A stretch of DNA of 64,000 bases, taken from Longibaculum muris. GTDB lineage: Bacteria; Bacillota_I; Bacilli_A; Erysipelotrichales; Coprobacillaceae. Below are positions 24,823 through 34,078 of this stretch, piece after piece. The notes beneath the pieces are model-generated. The model ran no database searches and was not told the origin of the DNA. It saw nothing but the letters and a program-made list of their open reading frames with translations. The DNA is taken from contig NZ_SMCQ01000013.1 in assembly GCF_004343035.1 (NCBI RefSeq), forward strand, positions 1-64,000. Direction: 5' to 3'. The stretch's first letter is position 1, and the number at the start of each line of letters is the position of its first letter. Both the position numbers and the translations under genes were made by a program.

Positions 24823-25724
24823 AAGAACAGCTTGAGGAATATTATGGAATTCATGTGATTGGACAAATCACATTAAGTCAAAAAACATATAAGTTAAAAT
24901 GTATTGAAGGTTATTATGTATTAAAATGTGTAAAAGATAAGCATGTACAAAGAACCTTAGAATATATTGAAACATTGCATATGACTTGTTTTGTGCATGT
25001 TTTATTAAATAAAAATAATGAGTATGTCACACCTTATCAGCAACATTATATTTATTTGATGCCCTATATTGATAATTCACAGGGACAATTAAAAGAAATG
25101 AAAATAAAGTTTTACTTTGAAACCTTAGCTTATCTTCATTACCATAGTTTTTATTATACAAAAGTCAATCAACAATATTTTGAAACATTACAACATGATA
25201 TCATTACAATCATCAATGAACGTTTTGCATATTATGAACAAATGATTCAAAATTTTGAAAACATCATGATGCGTTCACCTAGTCAATGGATGTTAGTGAT
25301 GAACTATTATCGTATTTATGAAGCTTTATGTAGTGCTAGACAATATTTGTCGCAATATTTAGAAAAAACGAAAGAATATCATCAAATTAGAGTTTGTATG
25401 AATTATAAGCATTTTGATTATGATCATATTTCTTTAAAAGAAAAATGTTTCTTATCAATTGATAATGTCTGTATAGATTTACCAATCTATGATTTATTTG
25501 ATATTTATCAAAGAATTCCTGATATTTTATTTGATTTAGATTGTTTTAGTGAATATTATTTAAAAAAGATTGAATTAAAAGATGATGAAAAATTGTTATT
25601 GTGTTGTTTGATGAATATTGTTCCTTTAATTGATTATGGACAAGATGAAATCGAAAATATTATCAAACTTTCACGATTATTATATTATTTAGATTCTATC
25701 ACCCATTTTATTCATCAATTGTAA
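24819..25724 (+). CDS. YsxE-like spore coat protein, CotS-type (pseudo)kinase
   Basis: A 301-residue protein following the SpoVID homologue with an ATGA overlap, as ysxE does in Bacillus. The N-lobe has a TYKLKCIEGYYVLKCV pattern reminiscent of the CotS/YutH aminoglycoside-phosphotransferase fold. The region where CotS-type kinases carry HGD...N and DFD reads CMNYKHFDYDHISLKEKCFLSIDN, so the catalytic Asp/HGD pattern is not preserved. Probably a pseudokinase working as a coat structural or adaptor protein. The family call rests mainly on position and fold pattern. Confidence 0.65.
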   Translation: MKEQLEEYYGIHVIGQITLSQKTYKLKCIEGYYVLKCVKDKHVQRTLEYIETLHMTCFVHVLLNKNNEYVTPYQQHYIYLMPYIDNSQGQLKEMKIKFYFETLAYLHYHSFYYTKVNQQYFETLQHDIITIINERFAYYEQMIQNFENIMMRSPSQWMLVMNYYRIYEALCSARQYLSQYLEKTKEYHQIRVCMNYKHFDYDHISLKEKCFLSIDNVCIDLPIYDLFDIYQRIPDILFDLDCFSEYYLKKIELKDDEKLLLCCLMNIVPLIDYGQDEIENIIKLSRLLYYLDSITHFIHQL

Positions 25725-25753
25725 TTGACAAGACATGGTAGCTTTGTTAAAAT
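25725..25753 (+). promoter_or_regulatory. Promoter of the valine T-box operon
   Basis: TTGACA (25725-25730), 17-base spacer, TAAAAT (25748-25753); start near 25760. The -35 lies immediately after the ysxE stop. Confidence 0.85.
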
Positions 25754-25759
25754 AAGAAT

Positions 25760-25973
25760 ACGTTGATGAGGAGGAGTACATCTTGTATTCTTAAAGAGAG
25801 TCTCTGGAAGGTGTAAAGAGATAGAAGAAAAGATGGAAGGTAGCCTCGGAGTATGTTTTTTGAACTCACAGTAGGAAAACACGTAGAACTGCGTTAAAGT
25901 TTAAGAGGTATACAAATGTATACGAATTAAGGTGGTACCACGAACATTCGTCCTTAAACGAATGTTCTTTTTT
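25760..25973 (+). promoter_or_regulatory. T-box riboswitch, valine-specific
   Basis: The leader has the canonical T-box sequence AAGGTGGTACCACG (25929-25942) just before a strong terminator: GAACATTCGT, loop, ACGAATGTTC, T-run to 25973. Stem I begins GATGAGGAGGAGTACA, and its 3' side reads GGAAGGTAGCCTCGG, where CCTC can pair with GAGG. This leaves GTA (25840-25842) as specifier codon, followed by a purine. GUA is a valine codon and valS is in the downstream operon, so uncharged tRNA-Val should stabilise the antiterminator. Specifier placement was done by eye. Confidence 0.92.
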
Positions 25974-25992
25974 ATTTGAAGGAGGAAAAATT

Positions 25993-26676
25993 ATGAGTTG
26001 GAAGATTTTATTGGTTTGGGTATTGTTTATTGCAGCTTTGATGTTTTTAAGCTATTTCTTTACTAAACGTGTCAAAATGAATAAAGAAATAAGAAAACAA
26101 ATCCAGACTGAAGAAGCAGCAAGAAAACAAAAATATACATATCTTAAACCTGGTATTTTTGATGAATGTCCAAGAGAGGATGTTTCTGCAGCTGCATTAT
26201 TTCATTGTATAAGAAAAGAAGATGAGGATTTTGATCACTACTTTGAAAATATGAATGAAAGTGAAAAAGTTGTTTATGGAATTTATCAAGTTGGTTTAAC
26301 ATTACAAGGACAAGGGGCTTCTTTACACAGTTTCTTTTTAAGCCCATCAACAAAACCATTTGTTCCTATTATTGTTGATATTTTTGAAAAAGTTGGATCA
26401 CATGAATTGGCTGATTTAATGCGTGCAGCAAGACGTTTTGCTGAAATTATTGAAAATGATGAAGATGATGATGAAGATGATCCAGAAATGGGAGATTATT
26501 CACGTTATAACTTTTCTGATTTTACTAATGAATTTGCAACTTTAGTAAGTACAACTAATTTAAATGAAAAAATTACAAACTTTATTTTAGATCATAAAGA
26601 AGATTTCTATGATAAATATATTCCTGAAAAAAATGAAGAAAATGGAGTTGATGAAGATGAAGGAACTAGCAACTAA
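25993..26676 (+). CDS. Membrane-anchored DMP19-like (DUF4375-type) protein
   Basis: A 227-residue protein with one N-terminal membrane helix ([19 protein letters not shown]), a basic stop ([13 protein letters not shown]) and a cytosolic domain. The region [20 protein letters not shown] ... LHSFFLS and the following helices resemble DMP19/DUF4375 proteins. A Glu/Asp-rich stretch sits near residue 155. It is the first gene behind the valine T-box and overlaps valS by 20 bases, so it is coexpressed with valyl-tRNA synthetase when valine tRNA is uncharged. Function is unknown. Confidence 0.65.
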   Translation: MSWKILLVWVLFIAALMFLSYFFTKRVKMNKEIRKQIQTEEAARKQKYTYLKPGIFDECPREDVSAAALFHCIRKEDEDFDHYFENMNESEKVVYGIYQVGLTLQGQGASLHSFFLSPSTKPFVPIIVDIFEKVGSHELADLMRAARRFAEIIENDEDDDEDDPEMGDYSRYNFSDFTNEFATLVSTTNLNEKITNFILDHKEDFYDKYIPEKNEENGVDEDEGTSN

Positions 26677-29275
26677 ATATGATCATAAGAAAGTAGAAGA
26701 AGGAAAATATAAGACTTGGATTGATAAAAAATATTTTGAAGCAGGAGATATTTCTAAAAAGCCATATAGTATTGTTATTCCACCACCTAATGTTACAGGA
26801 AAATTACATTTAGGGCATGCTTGGGATACAACATTACAAGATATGATTATTCGTTATAAGAGAATGCAAGGATATGATGCTTTATGGTTACCTGGAATGG
26901 ATCATGCTGGAATTGCAACACAAGCAAAAGTTGAAGCAAGAATGCGTGAAGAAGGGATTTCACGTTATGATTTAGGACGTGAAAAATTCTTAGAAAAAGC
27001 TTGGTCTTGGAAAGAAGAATATGCTTCTATTATTCGAAGTCAATGGGAAAAATTAGGTTTATCACTTGATTATTCAAAAGAAAGATTTACTTTGGATGAG
27101 GGATTAAGTGAAGCTGTTAAAACTGTATTCGTGACGCTTTATGAAAAAGGTTTGATTTATCAAGGTGAACGTATTATTAACTGGGATCCTGTACAAAGAA
27201 CAGCTTTATCAAATATTGAAGTTATTCATAAAGAAATTGAAGGACATATGTATTATTTCAAATACAAGGTTGTGGAAACAGATGAAACACTTGTTATTGC
27301 GACAACTCGTCCTGAAACAATGTTTGCTGACCAAGCAATCTTTGTTCATCCAGATGATGAAAGATATACACATTTAATAGGAAAACATGCAATTAATCCG
27401 GCTAATGGTGAAGCTTTACCAATTATGGCTGATAGTTATATTGATATGAGCTTTGGAACTGCAGTTATGAAATGTACTCCTGCACATGATCCAAATGACT
27501 TTGCTTTAGCAAAGAAATACAATTTAAAAATGCCAATTTGTATGAATGATGATGGTACAATGAACGCTATGTGCGGTAAATATGCTGGAATGGATCGTTT
27601 TGTATGTCGTGAAGCTTTGGTTAAAGATTTTGAGGATGCTGGAGTGGTTGATCATATTGAAACACATATGCATCAAGTTGGACATTCTGAACGAAGCAAT
27701 GCGATTGTTGAACCATATTTATCAAAACAATGGTTTGTTAAAATGAAACCATTGGCTGAAGCAGCTTTAGCTAATCAACAAACTGATTCAAAAGTCAATT
27801 TTGTTCCTGGACGTTTTGAGAAAACATTTAATCAATGGATGGAAAATATTGAAGATTGGTGTATTTCACGTCAATTATGGTGGGGACATCAAGTACCTGC
27901 TTGGTATCACAAAGAAACTGGAGAAGTTTATGTTGGTAAGAATCCACCCGCTGATATAGAAAATTGGAAACAAGATGAAGATGTCTTAGATACATGGTTT
28001 TCAAGTGCTTTATGGCCATTTTCAACAATGGGTTGGCCAAATACTGATAGCGAATTATTTCAACGCTATTTCCCAACAAATACATTAGTTACAGGATATG
28101 ATATCATTTTCTTCTGGGTATCTCGTATGATTTTCCAATCATTAGAATTTACGCAAGAAAGACCTTTTAAAGATGTTTTGATTCATGGTTTAATTCGTGA
28201 TGAACAAGGAAGAAAAATGTCTAAATCTTTAGGTAATGGGGTTGATCCAATGGATGTTATTGATGAATATGGTGCTGATACACTTCGTTTCTTCTTAACA
28301 ACTAATTCAGCTCCAGGAATGGATTTAAGATATATTCCAGAAAAACTTGAAGCATCATGGAATTTCATTAATAAGATTTGGAACTCTGCACGTTTTGTTT
28401 TAATGAATATTGATGAAGATATGAAATATGAAGATTTAAGTTTTGATCATTTGAATTTATCTGATCAATGGATTTTAAATCGTTTGAATGAGGTTATTGT
28501 ATCTGTTGATGAAAATATGGATAAATTTGAGTTTGTTAATGTTGGAAGTGAATTGTATAATTTTATTTGGGATGATTTCTGTTCATGGTATATTGAATTA
28601 TCTAAAGTTCATTTAAATAGTGAAAATGCAAATGAAAAACAAGCAACCCAAAATACTTTGGTTTATGTTTTAAATGCGATTGTTAGATTATTACATCCAT
28701 TTATGCCATTTGTGACTGAAGAAATTTATCAAACAATTCCTCATTTAGAAGAATCTATCTGTATTTCATCTTGGCCACAAGTAAATCATGAATTTGATAA
28801 TCAAACAATTAATGATCAATTCCAATATTTAATTGATATTATTAAAGGAATCAGAAATATGCGTGCTCAATATGTCATTAAAAATGCGATTGAAGTTGCT
28901 TATAGTATGCAAACAAAAGATAGTGCATTAGAAGCATTATTAAAAGACTTAGCACCATATATCTATAAATTATGTCATGCACGTTGCATTGGTTATAATG
29001 TAGAAACATCACAAAATGTAGCGACTGAAATGATCAAAGGTGGAAATGCGTTGATTATTGAACTTGGTGATTATATTGATTTAGCAGCTGAAAAGAAAAA
29101 ATTAGAAGCAGAACTTCAAAAATTGGCTGGCGAAATTAAACGTTGTGAAGGTATGCTTTCAAATCCTAACTTCGTTAATAAAGCACCAGCTAGTAAAGTA
29201 GAGGCAGAAAAAGAAAAATTGGCTGATTATCAATCTAAATATGAAGCTGTTCAAACAAAATTAGGGAATATGTAA
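26657..29275 (+). CDS. valS: Valyl-tRNA synthetase
   Basis: Charges tRNA-Val. The 872-residue class I synthetase has HIGH as HLGHAW near residue 49, the CP1 editing domain ([12 protein letters not shown], about 215), [20 protein letters not shown] as [11 protein letters not shown] near residue 521, anticodon-binding domain, and the C-terminal coiled coil ([15 protein letters not shown]) typical of ValRS. GGAG nine bases upstream selects ATG 26657. It is the last gene of the T-box operon; folC, which follows valS in Bacillus, is absent. Confidence 0.97.
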   Translation: MKELATKYDHKKVEEGKYKTWIDKKYFEAGDISKKPYSIVIPPPNVTGKLHLGHAWDTTLQDMIIRYKRMQGYDALWLPGMDHAGIATQAKVEARMREEGISRYDLGREKFLEKAWSWKEEYASIIRSQWEKLGLSLDYSKERFTLDEGLSEAVKTVFVTLYEKGLIYQGERIINWDPVQRTALSNIEVIHKEIEGHMYYFKYKVVETDETLVIATTRPETMFADQAIFVHPDDERYTHLIGKHAINPANGEALPIMADSYIDMSFGTAVMKCTPAHDPNDFALAKKYNLKMPICMNDDGTMNAMCGKYAGMDRFVCREALVKDFEDAGVVDHIETHMHQVGHSERSNAIVEPYLSKQWFVKMKPLAEAALANQQTDSKVNFVPGRFEKTFNQWMENIEDWCISRQLWWGHQVPAWYHKETGEVYVGKNPPADIENWKQDEDVLDTWFSSALWPFSTMGWPNTDSELFQRYFPTNTLVTGYDIIFFWVSRMIFQSLEFTQERPFKDVLIHGLIRDEQGRKMSKSLGNGVDPMDVIDEYGADTLRFFLTTNSAPGMDLRYIPEKLEASWNFINKIWNSARFVLMNIDEDMKYEDLSFDHLNLSDQWILNRLNEVIVSVDENMDKFEFVNVGSELYNFIWDDFCSWYIELSKVHLNSENANEKQATQNTLVYVLNAIVRLLHPFMPFVTEEIYQTIPHLEESICISSWPQVNHEFDNQTINDQFQYLIDIIKGIRNMRAQYVIKNAIEVAYSMQTKDSALEALLKDLAPYIYKLCHARCIGYNVETSQNVATEMIKGGNALIIELGDYIDLAAEKKKLEAELQKLAGEIKRCEGMLSNPNFVNKAPASKVEAEKEKLADYQSKYEAVQTKLGNM

Positions 29276-29305
29276 AAAGTGAAATGAAAAAATTTCACTT
29301 TTTTT
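29274..29305 (+). terminator. valS terminator
   Basis: AAAAAGTGAAAT, six-base loop, ATTTCACTTTTT; the stem spans the stop codon. Confidence 0.9.
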
Positions 29306-29379
29306 CATTTTTGACAAGAAAAATTGATACAAAGAAGCGTATATATAAGTAGGGGCTACTTTTGAAAGGAAGGATAATT

Positions 29380-29544
29380 ATGAAAGAATTAACATTACAA
29401 GAACAATATGAGATTCAAGGTGGGTCATTGGTTGGGACAGCTCTTTTGTATTTATTGTTAGGAGCAGGTATTTATAAGATTTGGAAATCAAAGAAAGGAC
29501 GTATTTCTATTCCAAGACTTATTAATATTGAATGGCGTAATTAA
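29380..29544 (+). CDS. Small double-glycine leader peptide (putative bacteriocin or signalling peptide)
   Basis: A 54-residue peptide. Residues 1-15 (MKELTLQEQYEIQGG) fit the double-glycine leader consensus: Leu at -12, Thr at -11, Glu at -8, Ile at -4 and Gly-Gly at -2/-1. The predicted 39-residue mature part has a hydrophobic stretch with GTALLYLLLGAG (residues 19-30), then a basic segment (WKSKKGR) and a polar tail, like a short membrane-active class II bacteriocin or pheromone. AAGGAAGG precedes ATG 29380. No C39-peptidase ABC transporter or immunity gene is next to it. Family assignment is inferred from the leader only. Confidence 0.6.
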   Translation: MKELTLQEQYEIQGGSLVGTALLYLLLGAGIYKIWKSKKGRISIPRLINIEWRN

Positions 29545-29547
29545 ATG

Positions 29548-29576
29548 TGAAAGGCTTTATGCCTTTCATATTTTTT
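29548..29576 (+). terminator. Terminator of the double-glycine peptide gene
   Basis: TGAAAGGC, loop TTTAT, GCCTTTCA then TATTTTTT, starting four bases after the stop. This makes the small gene a self-contained transcription unit. Confidence 0.88.
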
Positions 29577-29613
29577 ATGTTGTATGCATAGATATTAAAA
29601 GAGGTGATATGCG

Positions 29614-29973
29614 ATGAAGTTTGAATATAAGATTGTTATTATGGGGATTCTTTTTTCTTGTTTATGTATCTTACTTTTTACATATGGAACGACACTTGGT
29701 CAAAAGACGATGTATGTTTATCAAGTAGGTATTTATAAAGAAGAAAAGAATAAGGAAGATAAATTGGATGAGTTATCTAAGCAAGGGATAAAAGGATATT
29801 GTTATCAAAAGGAAAATCAATATTATGTTTTATCTATGATTAGTGAAAATCGTCAAGAAATTGATACTCATGCCAGTCAAGTTAAAGGTATTTTAAAGAC
29901 TTATAAAGTATCTAAAGATACTACTGTAGATATTTTACTGCAAAATTTAGCTAAAGGAGTTACACATGATTAA
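29614..29973 (+). CDS. SpoIIB-like membrane-anchored SPOR-domain protein
   Basis: A 119-residue protein with a short cytoplasmic N-terminus, one membrane helix (IVIMGILFSCLCILLFTYG) and an extracytoplasmic domain with the SPOR pattern (YVYQVGIYKEEKNKEDKLDEL ... YYVLSMISENRQEI). SPOR domains bind denuded glycan at septa. In Bacillus spoIIB lies just upstream of maf-radC-mre-min-spoIVF, and this gene has the matching place before radC. It is shorter than Bacillus SpoIIB. GAGGTGATATGCG precedes ATG. A weak sigma-E-like match (TCATATT, 14 bases, CATAGATA at 29566-29594) lies upstream. It overlaps radC by eight bases. Confidence 0.65.
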   Translation: MKFEYKIVIMGILFSCLCILLFTYGTTLGQKTMYVYQVGIYKEEKNKEDKLDELSKQGIKGYCYQKENQYYVLSMISENRQEIDTHASQVKGILKTYKVSKDTTVDILLQNLAKGVTHD

Positions 29974-30652
29974 ATCATTACCAAAAGAAGAAAATCCTAG
30001 AGAAAAGGCATTGAATTATGGCATTGAGTCATTGAGCAATGTTGAATTATTAGCTTTGGTTTTAAGAACAGGAAACAAAGAAGAATCAGTTATTCAATTG
30101 GCTCAGAGATTATTAAATGAAGTAGGTGGATTTGAAAGATTGAATGATATTTCCTATGCTCAATTGATATCACTTAAAGGAATTAAGCAAGCTAAAGCAA
30201 TTGAAATTTTAAGTATTCTTGAAATTGCAAAGCGTCTAAAGAGTAGAGTTCAAGATGCACAATCTTTAATGACTCCGTTTGATATTTATTATTATGTGAA
30301 GGATAAAATGATGTTTTTAAAACAAGAACATTTTGTTGTTTTATGTTTGGATAATAAAAATCGGGTTATTAAAGAAAAAACCATTTTTATTGGTTCGATT
30401 AATATGAGTGTAGTGACCCCAAGAGAGGTGTTTAAAGAAGCTATTCATGTGAGTAGTGCCAAGATTGCTTTGGTGCATAATCATCCTAGCGGGGATGCTT
30501 CACCGAGTCAGGAAGATATTTATTTGACAAGACAGTTTAAAGAGTTGGGAGAAATGATGTCAATTGAAATCATTGATCATATTGTTGTAGGGTGGCATCA
30601 GTTTTATAGTATCAGTGCAACGCATCTGTTTTATGATGATGACAAAATTTAA
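29966..30652 (+). CDS. radC: RadC family protein (JAB/MPN domain)
   Basis: A 228-residue protein of the UPF0758/RadC family. An N-terminal helix-hairpin-helix part (LPKEENPREKALNYGIESLSNVELLAL, split here by family variation) precedes a JAMM-type metal site: ALVHNHPSGDASPSQED near residues 167-183, with His-x-His and the distal Asp. The historical link to DNA repair is weak and biochemical function is uncertain. It overlaps the SPOR gene and precedes mreC; mreB, which normally lies between, is missing. Confidence 0.92.
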   Translation: MIKSLPKEENPREKALNYGIESLSNVELLALVLRTGNKEESVIQLAQRLLNEVGGFERLNDISYAQLISLKGIKQAKAIEILSILEIAKRLKSRVQDAQSLMTPFDIYYYVKDKMMFLKQEHFVVLCLDNKNRVIKEKTIFIGSINMSVVTPREVFKEAIHVSSAKIALVHNHPSGDASPSQEDIYLTRQFKELGEMMSIEIIDHIVVGWHQFYSISATHLFYDDDKI

Positions 30653-30688
30653 AAAAATAAATTAATTTGATAAAATCTATATCTCGAA

Positions 30689-30717
30689 TTGCTTTTTTTC
30701 ACTCCAGATATTATAAT
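30689..30717 (+). promoter_or_regulatory. mreC promoter
   Basis: TTGCTT (30689-30694), 17-base spacer, TATAAT (30712-30717), 22 bases before the TTG start. Confidence 0.7.
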
Positions 30718-30739
30718 GTACTAGATTAGGGGTGATATT

Positions 30740-31597
30740 TTGTATAAGAAAAATAACAAATGGAATAAACATAACAAAAGAATTGTTATTGTGACAATCG
30801 TTTTGGTTCTTTTTTCAGTTTTTACCTTAGTAACAAGTCGATCAGCTTCTGGAATTGAAACGATGTTTAAAGATACAATTGCCAACATTGAATATTATGT
30901 CATTAAGGCACCAATAGAATATGTGAGTCATCTTTTTGATGAATACAGTGATTTAAAAGATGTCTACAATGAAAATGCGAAGCTTAAAGAACAGTTAGAT
31001 AATCTAGCAAGAGAATCAGCTATGAATGAAACTTTATCCAATGAAATAGAAGAATTAAAGAAGTTGACAGGAATTGATTTTCTACCAACAGAATATCAAG
31101 TCAAATACACAAATGTCATTGCTAGAGATGCTGAAAGCTGGAACAATCAAGTTACAATTAACTTAGGTAATCTTTCTGGAATTAAAGAAGGAATGGCAGT
31201 TATTAGTTCTGATGGAATGATTGGAACGGTAACAAATGTAAGTGAAATTTCTTCAACGGTTTCTTTATTATCAAGTGAAACGAGCAAGAGTCAGTTGCCT
31301 GTAATGATAATAAGTGGTGATGAAGAATATTATGGCTTATTGAATCGTTATGATTTGAGTAGTAAAAGTTATCGTATTACTTTATTGAGTGATGTGGAAA
31401 AACTAGAAAAAGGAGCCAAGGTTGTAACGAGCGGTTTAGGTGGTGTCGGCAAGAGTCCGAAAGGTATTTTAGTAGGGACAGTTGAAAATTATACTGTTGG
31501 AGATGATGCGACTGAATCTGTTTGTATGGTAAAGCCAAGTGTCAATTTTGATTCATTGAACTATGTTGCTGTGGTTCAAAGGGTGAATGAAAAATGA
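30740..31597 (+). CDS. mreC: Rod-shape determining protein MreC
   Basis: A 285-residue elongasome protein: short basic N-terminus, one membrane helix (IVIVTIVLVLFSVFTLVTS), coiled coil (LKDVYNENAKLKEQLDNLA, about residues 75-110), then the extracytoplasmic double beta-barrel domain with VIARDAESWNNQVTINLG and GMAVISSDGMIGTV. It activates PBP2/RodA synthesis. The start is TTG 30740 with AGGGGTGAT upstream; the next in-frame Met is inside the mature domain. It overlaps mreD by four bases. Confidence 0.94.
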   Translation: MYKKNNKWNKHNKRIVIVTIVLVLFSVFTLVTSRSASGIETMFKDTIANIEYYVIKAPIEYVSHLFDEYSDLKDVYNENAKLKEQLDNLARESAMNETLSNEIEELKKLTGIDFLPTEYQVKYTNVIARDAESWNNQVTINLGNLSGIKEGMAVISSDGMIGTVTNVSEISSTVSLLSSETSKSQLPVMIISGDEEYYGLLNRYDLSSKSYRITLLSDVEKLEKGAKVVTSGLGGVGKSPKGILVGTVENYTVGDDATESVCMVKPSVNFDSLNYVAVVQRVNEK

Positions 31598-32115
31598 GAA
31601 CAAGAATGAGAGATAGTTATCTTTTTAAATGTTTTGTCGTCGTTTTTCTTTGCTTTATTATAGATAGTACTATGGGTTATTTTTTACCATATAACTATAC
31701 TAAAACTGGAATAACGATTATTCCATGTCTTGGTTTAATGATGTTTTCATTGTTAGTTAAAACGATTGATGGCGCAGAAAGATATTTCTTTGCAGCAATA
31801 TGTGGTGTTTATTATTCTATTGTTTATTCGAATTCTTTAGCTATATATATACTTATTTATTGTTTAATCGCCTTTGTTCGATCTTATATTGTAAAATTAG
31901 AAAGCTTTAATCTTATTGAATCAATGGTTTTTTGTTGTTTGACAATATTTGCGCAAGAAAGCGTGCTATATTGGTTGATGTGGATTACCAATATGACAAG
32001 ATATCCTATTTCATCATTTTTATTGATGAGGATATTACCAACGCTGATTGTGAATTTGATTCTATCGATGGGAGTTTATTGGGTCTACAATAAAGTGAAG
32101 ATCGAGGTGGAATAA
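31594..32115 (+). CDS. mreD: Rod-shape determining protein MreD
   Basis: A 173-residue integral membrane protein with about five helices. It begins FKCFVVVFLCFIIDSTMGYFLP and ends in a VNLILSMGVYWVY-type helix, the usual MreD layout. Sequence conservation in this family is low; position between mreC and minC supports the call. It overlaps both neighbours. Confidence 0.88.
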   Translation: MRTRMRDSYLFKCFVVVFLCFIIDSTMGYFLPYNYTKTGITIIPCLGLMMFSLLVKTIDGAERYFFAAICGVYYSIVYSNSLAIYILIYCLIAFVRSYIVKLESFNLIESMVFCCLTIFAQESVLYWLMWITNMTRYPISSFLLMRILPTLIVNLILSMGVYWVYNKVKIEVE

Positions 32116-32702
32116 TGAATATTGAAGTCAAAGGGGTTAATGAAATATTGATGATGAAAGTCAATCCCCATTGTTTATTTGAAGAAGTTTTAAATGATTT
32201 AAATATGCTCTTGGATCAGCCTATCTTTAAACAAGATGGCTATTATCCAAGGGCATATTTTGATTTTGGATGTCGACTTTTAAAAGATGATGAATTAAAA
32301 AGTTTGATTGTGTTGTTAAAAGCAAAAAAGCGGGTTATTTTTGAAGGATTATCTTTACCTAAAAAAGAACATGCACTTTCAATTCAACGGGAACAATTGA
32401 GAAATGGTGAAGAAATTTATATTGAAAATGAAACATTATTTTTAGGAACAGTTAATCCAGGAAGTTATGTTTATTGTCATGATAACGTTTATTTTTTAAA
32501 TACTGTTAAAGGAACAATTATTGCGATGAATGAGAATGTAAAGATTTATGGGCATGATTTTCAAAAAGCACAAATCATAATAAATCAACAATCTTTGCAT
32601 GATTTGACAACTTCTGCACTCACAAGTGTCTATTATAAAGATAACCAGATTAAGGCAATGAAGGAGGATGGTTATGAGAACGATTGTCATTACATCAGGT
32701 AA
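32115..32702 (+). CDS. minC: Septum site-determining protein MinC
   Basis: A 195-residue FtsZ antagonist. The N-terminal domain (about 1-95) is followed by the C-terminal beta-helix domain with NPGSYVYCHDNVYFLNTVKGTI (about 115-165) that dimerises and binds MinD. The N-terminal part is divergent. The start overlaps the mreD stop (TAATG) and the end overlaps minD by 29 bases. No MinE is nearby, fitting a DivIVA-type system. Confidence 0.88.
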   Translation: MNIEVKGVNEILMMKVNPHCLFEEVLNDLNMLLDQPIFKQDGYYPRAYFDFGCRLLKDDELKSLIVLLKAKKRVIFEGLSLPKKEHALSIQREQLRNGEEIYIENETLFLGTVNPGSYVYCHDNVYFLNTVKGTIIAMNENVKIYGHDFQKAQIIINQQSLHDLTTSALTSVYYKDNQIKAMKEDGYENDCHYIR

Positions 32703-33447
32703 GGGTGGTGTAGGAAAAAGCAGTATGACGATTAATATAGGTTATGCGCTGGCTTCCTCAGGTATGAAGGTTTGTTTAATAGATGCGGATTTTGGTTTAA
32801 AGAACCTTGATGTCATGATGGGACTTGAAAATCGTGTGATTTATGATTTGAAGGATGTGATTTCAAATAAATGCTCACTTAATCAGATATTGGTAAAAGA
32901 TAAAAGAATGGAATCTTTGTATTTATTACCAGCATGTAAATCATTATCATTTGAAAATTTAAATGTTGATTACATGACAAAGATGATTGAACAATTAAAA
33001 GAAGAATTTGATTACATATTGATTGATAGTCCAGCAGGAATAGAAAAAGGTTTTCAATATGCCAGTGGACTTTCCCAAGAAGCGATTATTGTTGTCACAC
33101 TTGATGTTGTTTCTTTGCGTGATGCTGATCGCGTGATTGGCTTATTGTTAAAACAGGGAGTAAGTCATTTACATATGTTAGTCAATAAATACAATGATGA
33201 GGATATTCATAAAGGACGTAGCTTAAGTTTAAAAGATGCTTATGATATTTTATCTATTCCTTTATTAGGGATTGTTTATGATGATCATGCTATGATTGAA
33301 GCAAACAATAAAGGAATGCCTGTTTTTATGGATAAGAATTTAGCAGTTTCAGGTTGTTTTAGTCGTATTGTGAAGCGTTTAGAAGGGGTGGAGGTTCCAT
33401 TTCAAAAAAATAAGAAAAAACCTTTGTTGGAACGTATTTTTGGTTGA
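32674..33447 (+). CDS. minD: Septum site-determining ATPase MinD
   Basis: A 257-residue ParA-type ATPase that recruits MinC to the membrane. Deviant Walker A SGKGGVGKSS (about residues 8-17), DADFGLKNLD switch, IDSPAG Walker B. The C-terminus (KKKPLLERIFG) is a basic amphipathic membrane-targeting helix, as expected. GGAGG six bases before ATG 32674 selects this start over ATG 32668, which abuts the site. It overlaps minC; spoIVFA follows after 34 bases. Confidence 0.96.
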   Translation: MRTIVITSGKGGVGKSSMTINIGYALASSGMKVCLIDADFGLKNLDVMMGLENRVIYDLKDVISNKCSLNQILVKDKRMESLYLLPACKSLSFENLNVDYMTKMIEQLKEEFDYILIDSPAGIEKGFQYASGLSQEAIIVVTLDVVSLRDADRVIGLLLKQGVSHLHMLVNKYNDEDIHKGRSLSLKDAYDILSIPLLGIVYDDHAMIEANNKGMPVFMDKNLAVSGCFSRIVKRLEGVEVPFQKNKKKPLLERIFG

Positions 33448-33481
33448 TTGATTTCATAAGTTGTAAAGAGGTGACAAACTT

Positions 33482-34078
33482 GTGAATGAAATTGATGAAA
33501 TCAAAAGAAGGATGAAAAAAAGGAAAGCGTATCGTAGTCCTAGTCCTACATTGACGGATTATCATTTTTCAAAGCTTTATAATGCAATGATTAAATGTAT
33601 GGTTGTTTTACTTGTTGGAATTGCGATATGCGCTTATGTGAAAGTCAGTCCAAATGGTGAATATATTAAAGATTATGTCTTGAATGATGTACATTTTACT
33701 GAATTAACAAAATGGATTAATCATCAGCTTTTATCTTTTCAATCCAAACAAGATCAAAGTGTAGCTGTTAGTAATCAGGTGAGTTATACAAATATAAAAG
33801 ATAATTATTATACAAATCAATCAAATGAAGTATTGAATTTTGATAAAGGACGAGTTATTTATGTTGGTAAGCAAGATTTACTTGGTCAATATGTGACGGT
33901 TTTATTAGAAAATAACGTTGAAGTGACTTATGGTGGATTAAGTGATGTTTTTGTAGGAATGTATGATCAAGTTGATAAAGCTACAATTATTGGTACTTAT
34001 CAAAAACAAGTCATGCTGGTTTTTACCCAAGGTGAAAAAGAAATTGATTATTCAACATTTGAAGAACTTATTTCATAG
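33482..34078 (+). CDS. spoIVFA: SpoIVFA-like regulator of sigma-K processing
   Basis: A 198-residue protein with a basic N-terminal cytoplasmic tail, one membrane helix (MIKCMVVLLVGIAICAYVKV, about 37-56) and an extracytoplasmic domain. Its end (GRVIYVGKQDLLGQYVTVLLENNVEVTYGGL, about 122-152) is a degenerate LytM/M23 fold without the metal-binding His. In Bacillus SpoIVFA inhibits the SpoIVFB protease until a signal from the forespore arrives. GAGGTGA selects the GTG start. Family members are divergent; position before spoIVFB supports the call. Confidence 0.8.
   Translation: MNEIDEIKRRMKKRKAYRSPSPTLTDYHFSKLYNAMIKCMVVLLVGIAICAYVKVSPNGEYIKDYVLNDVHFTELTKWINHQLLSFQSKQDQSVAVSNQVSYTNIKDNYYTNQSNEVLNFDKGRVIYVGKQDLLGQYVTVLLENNVEVTYGGLSDVFVGMYDQVDKATIIGTYQKQVMLVFTQGEKEIDYSTFEELIS

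Noticed and set aside
30653-30739. Remnant of mreB between radC and mreC
   Set aside because: The 87-base gap holds a promoter and no frame resembling MreB.
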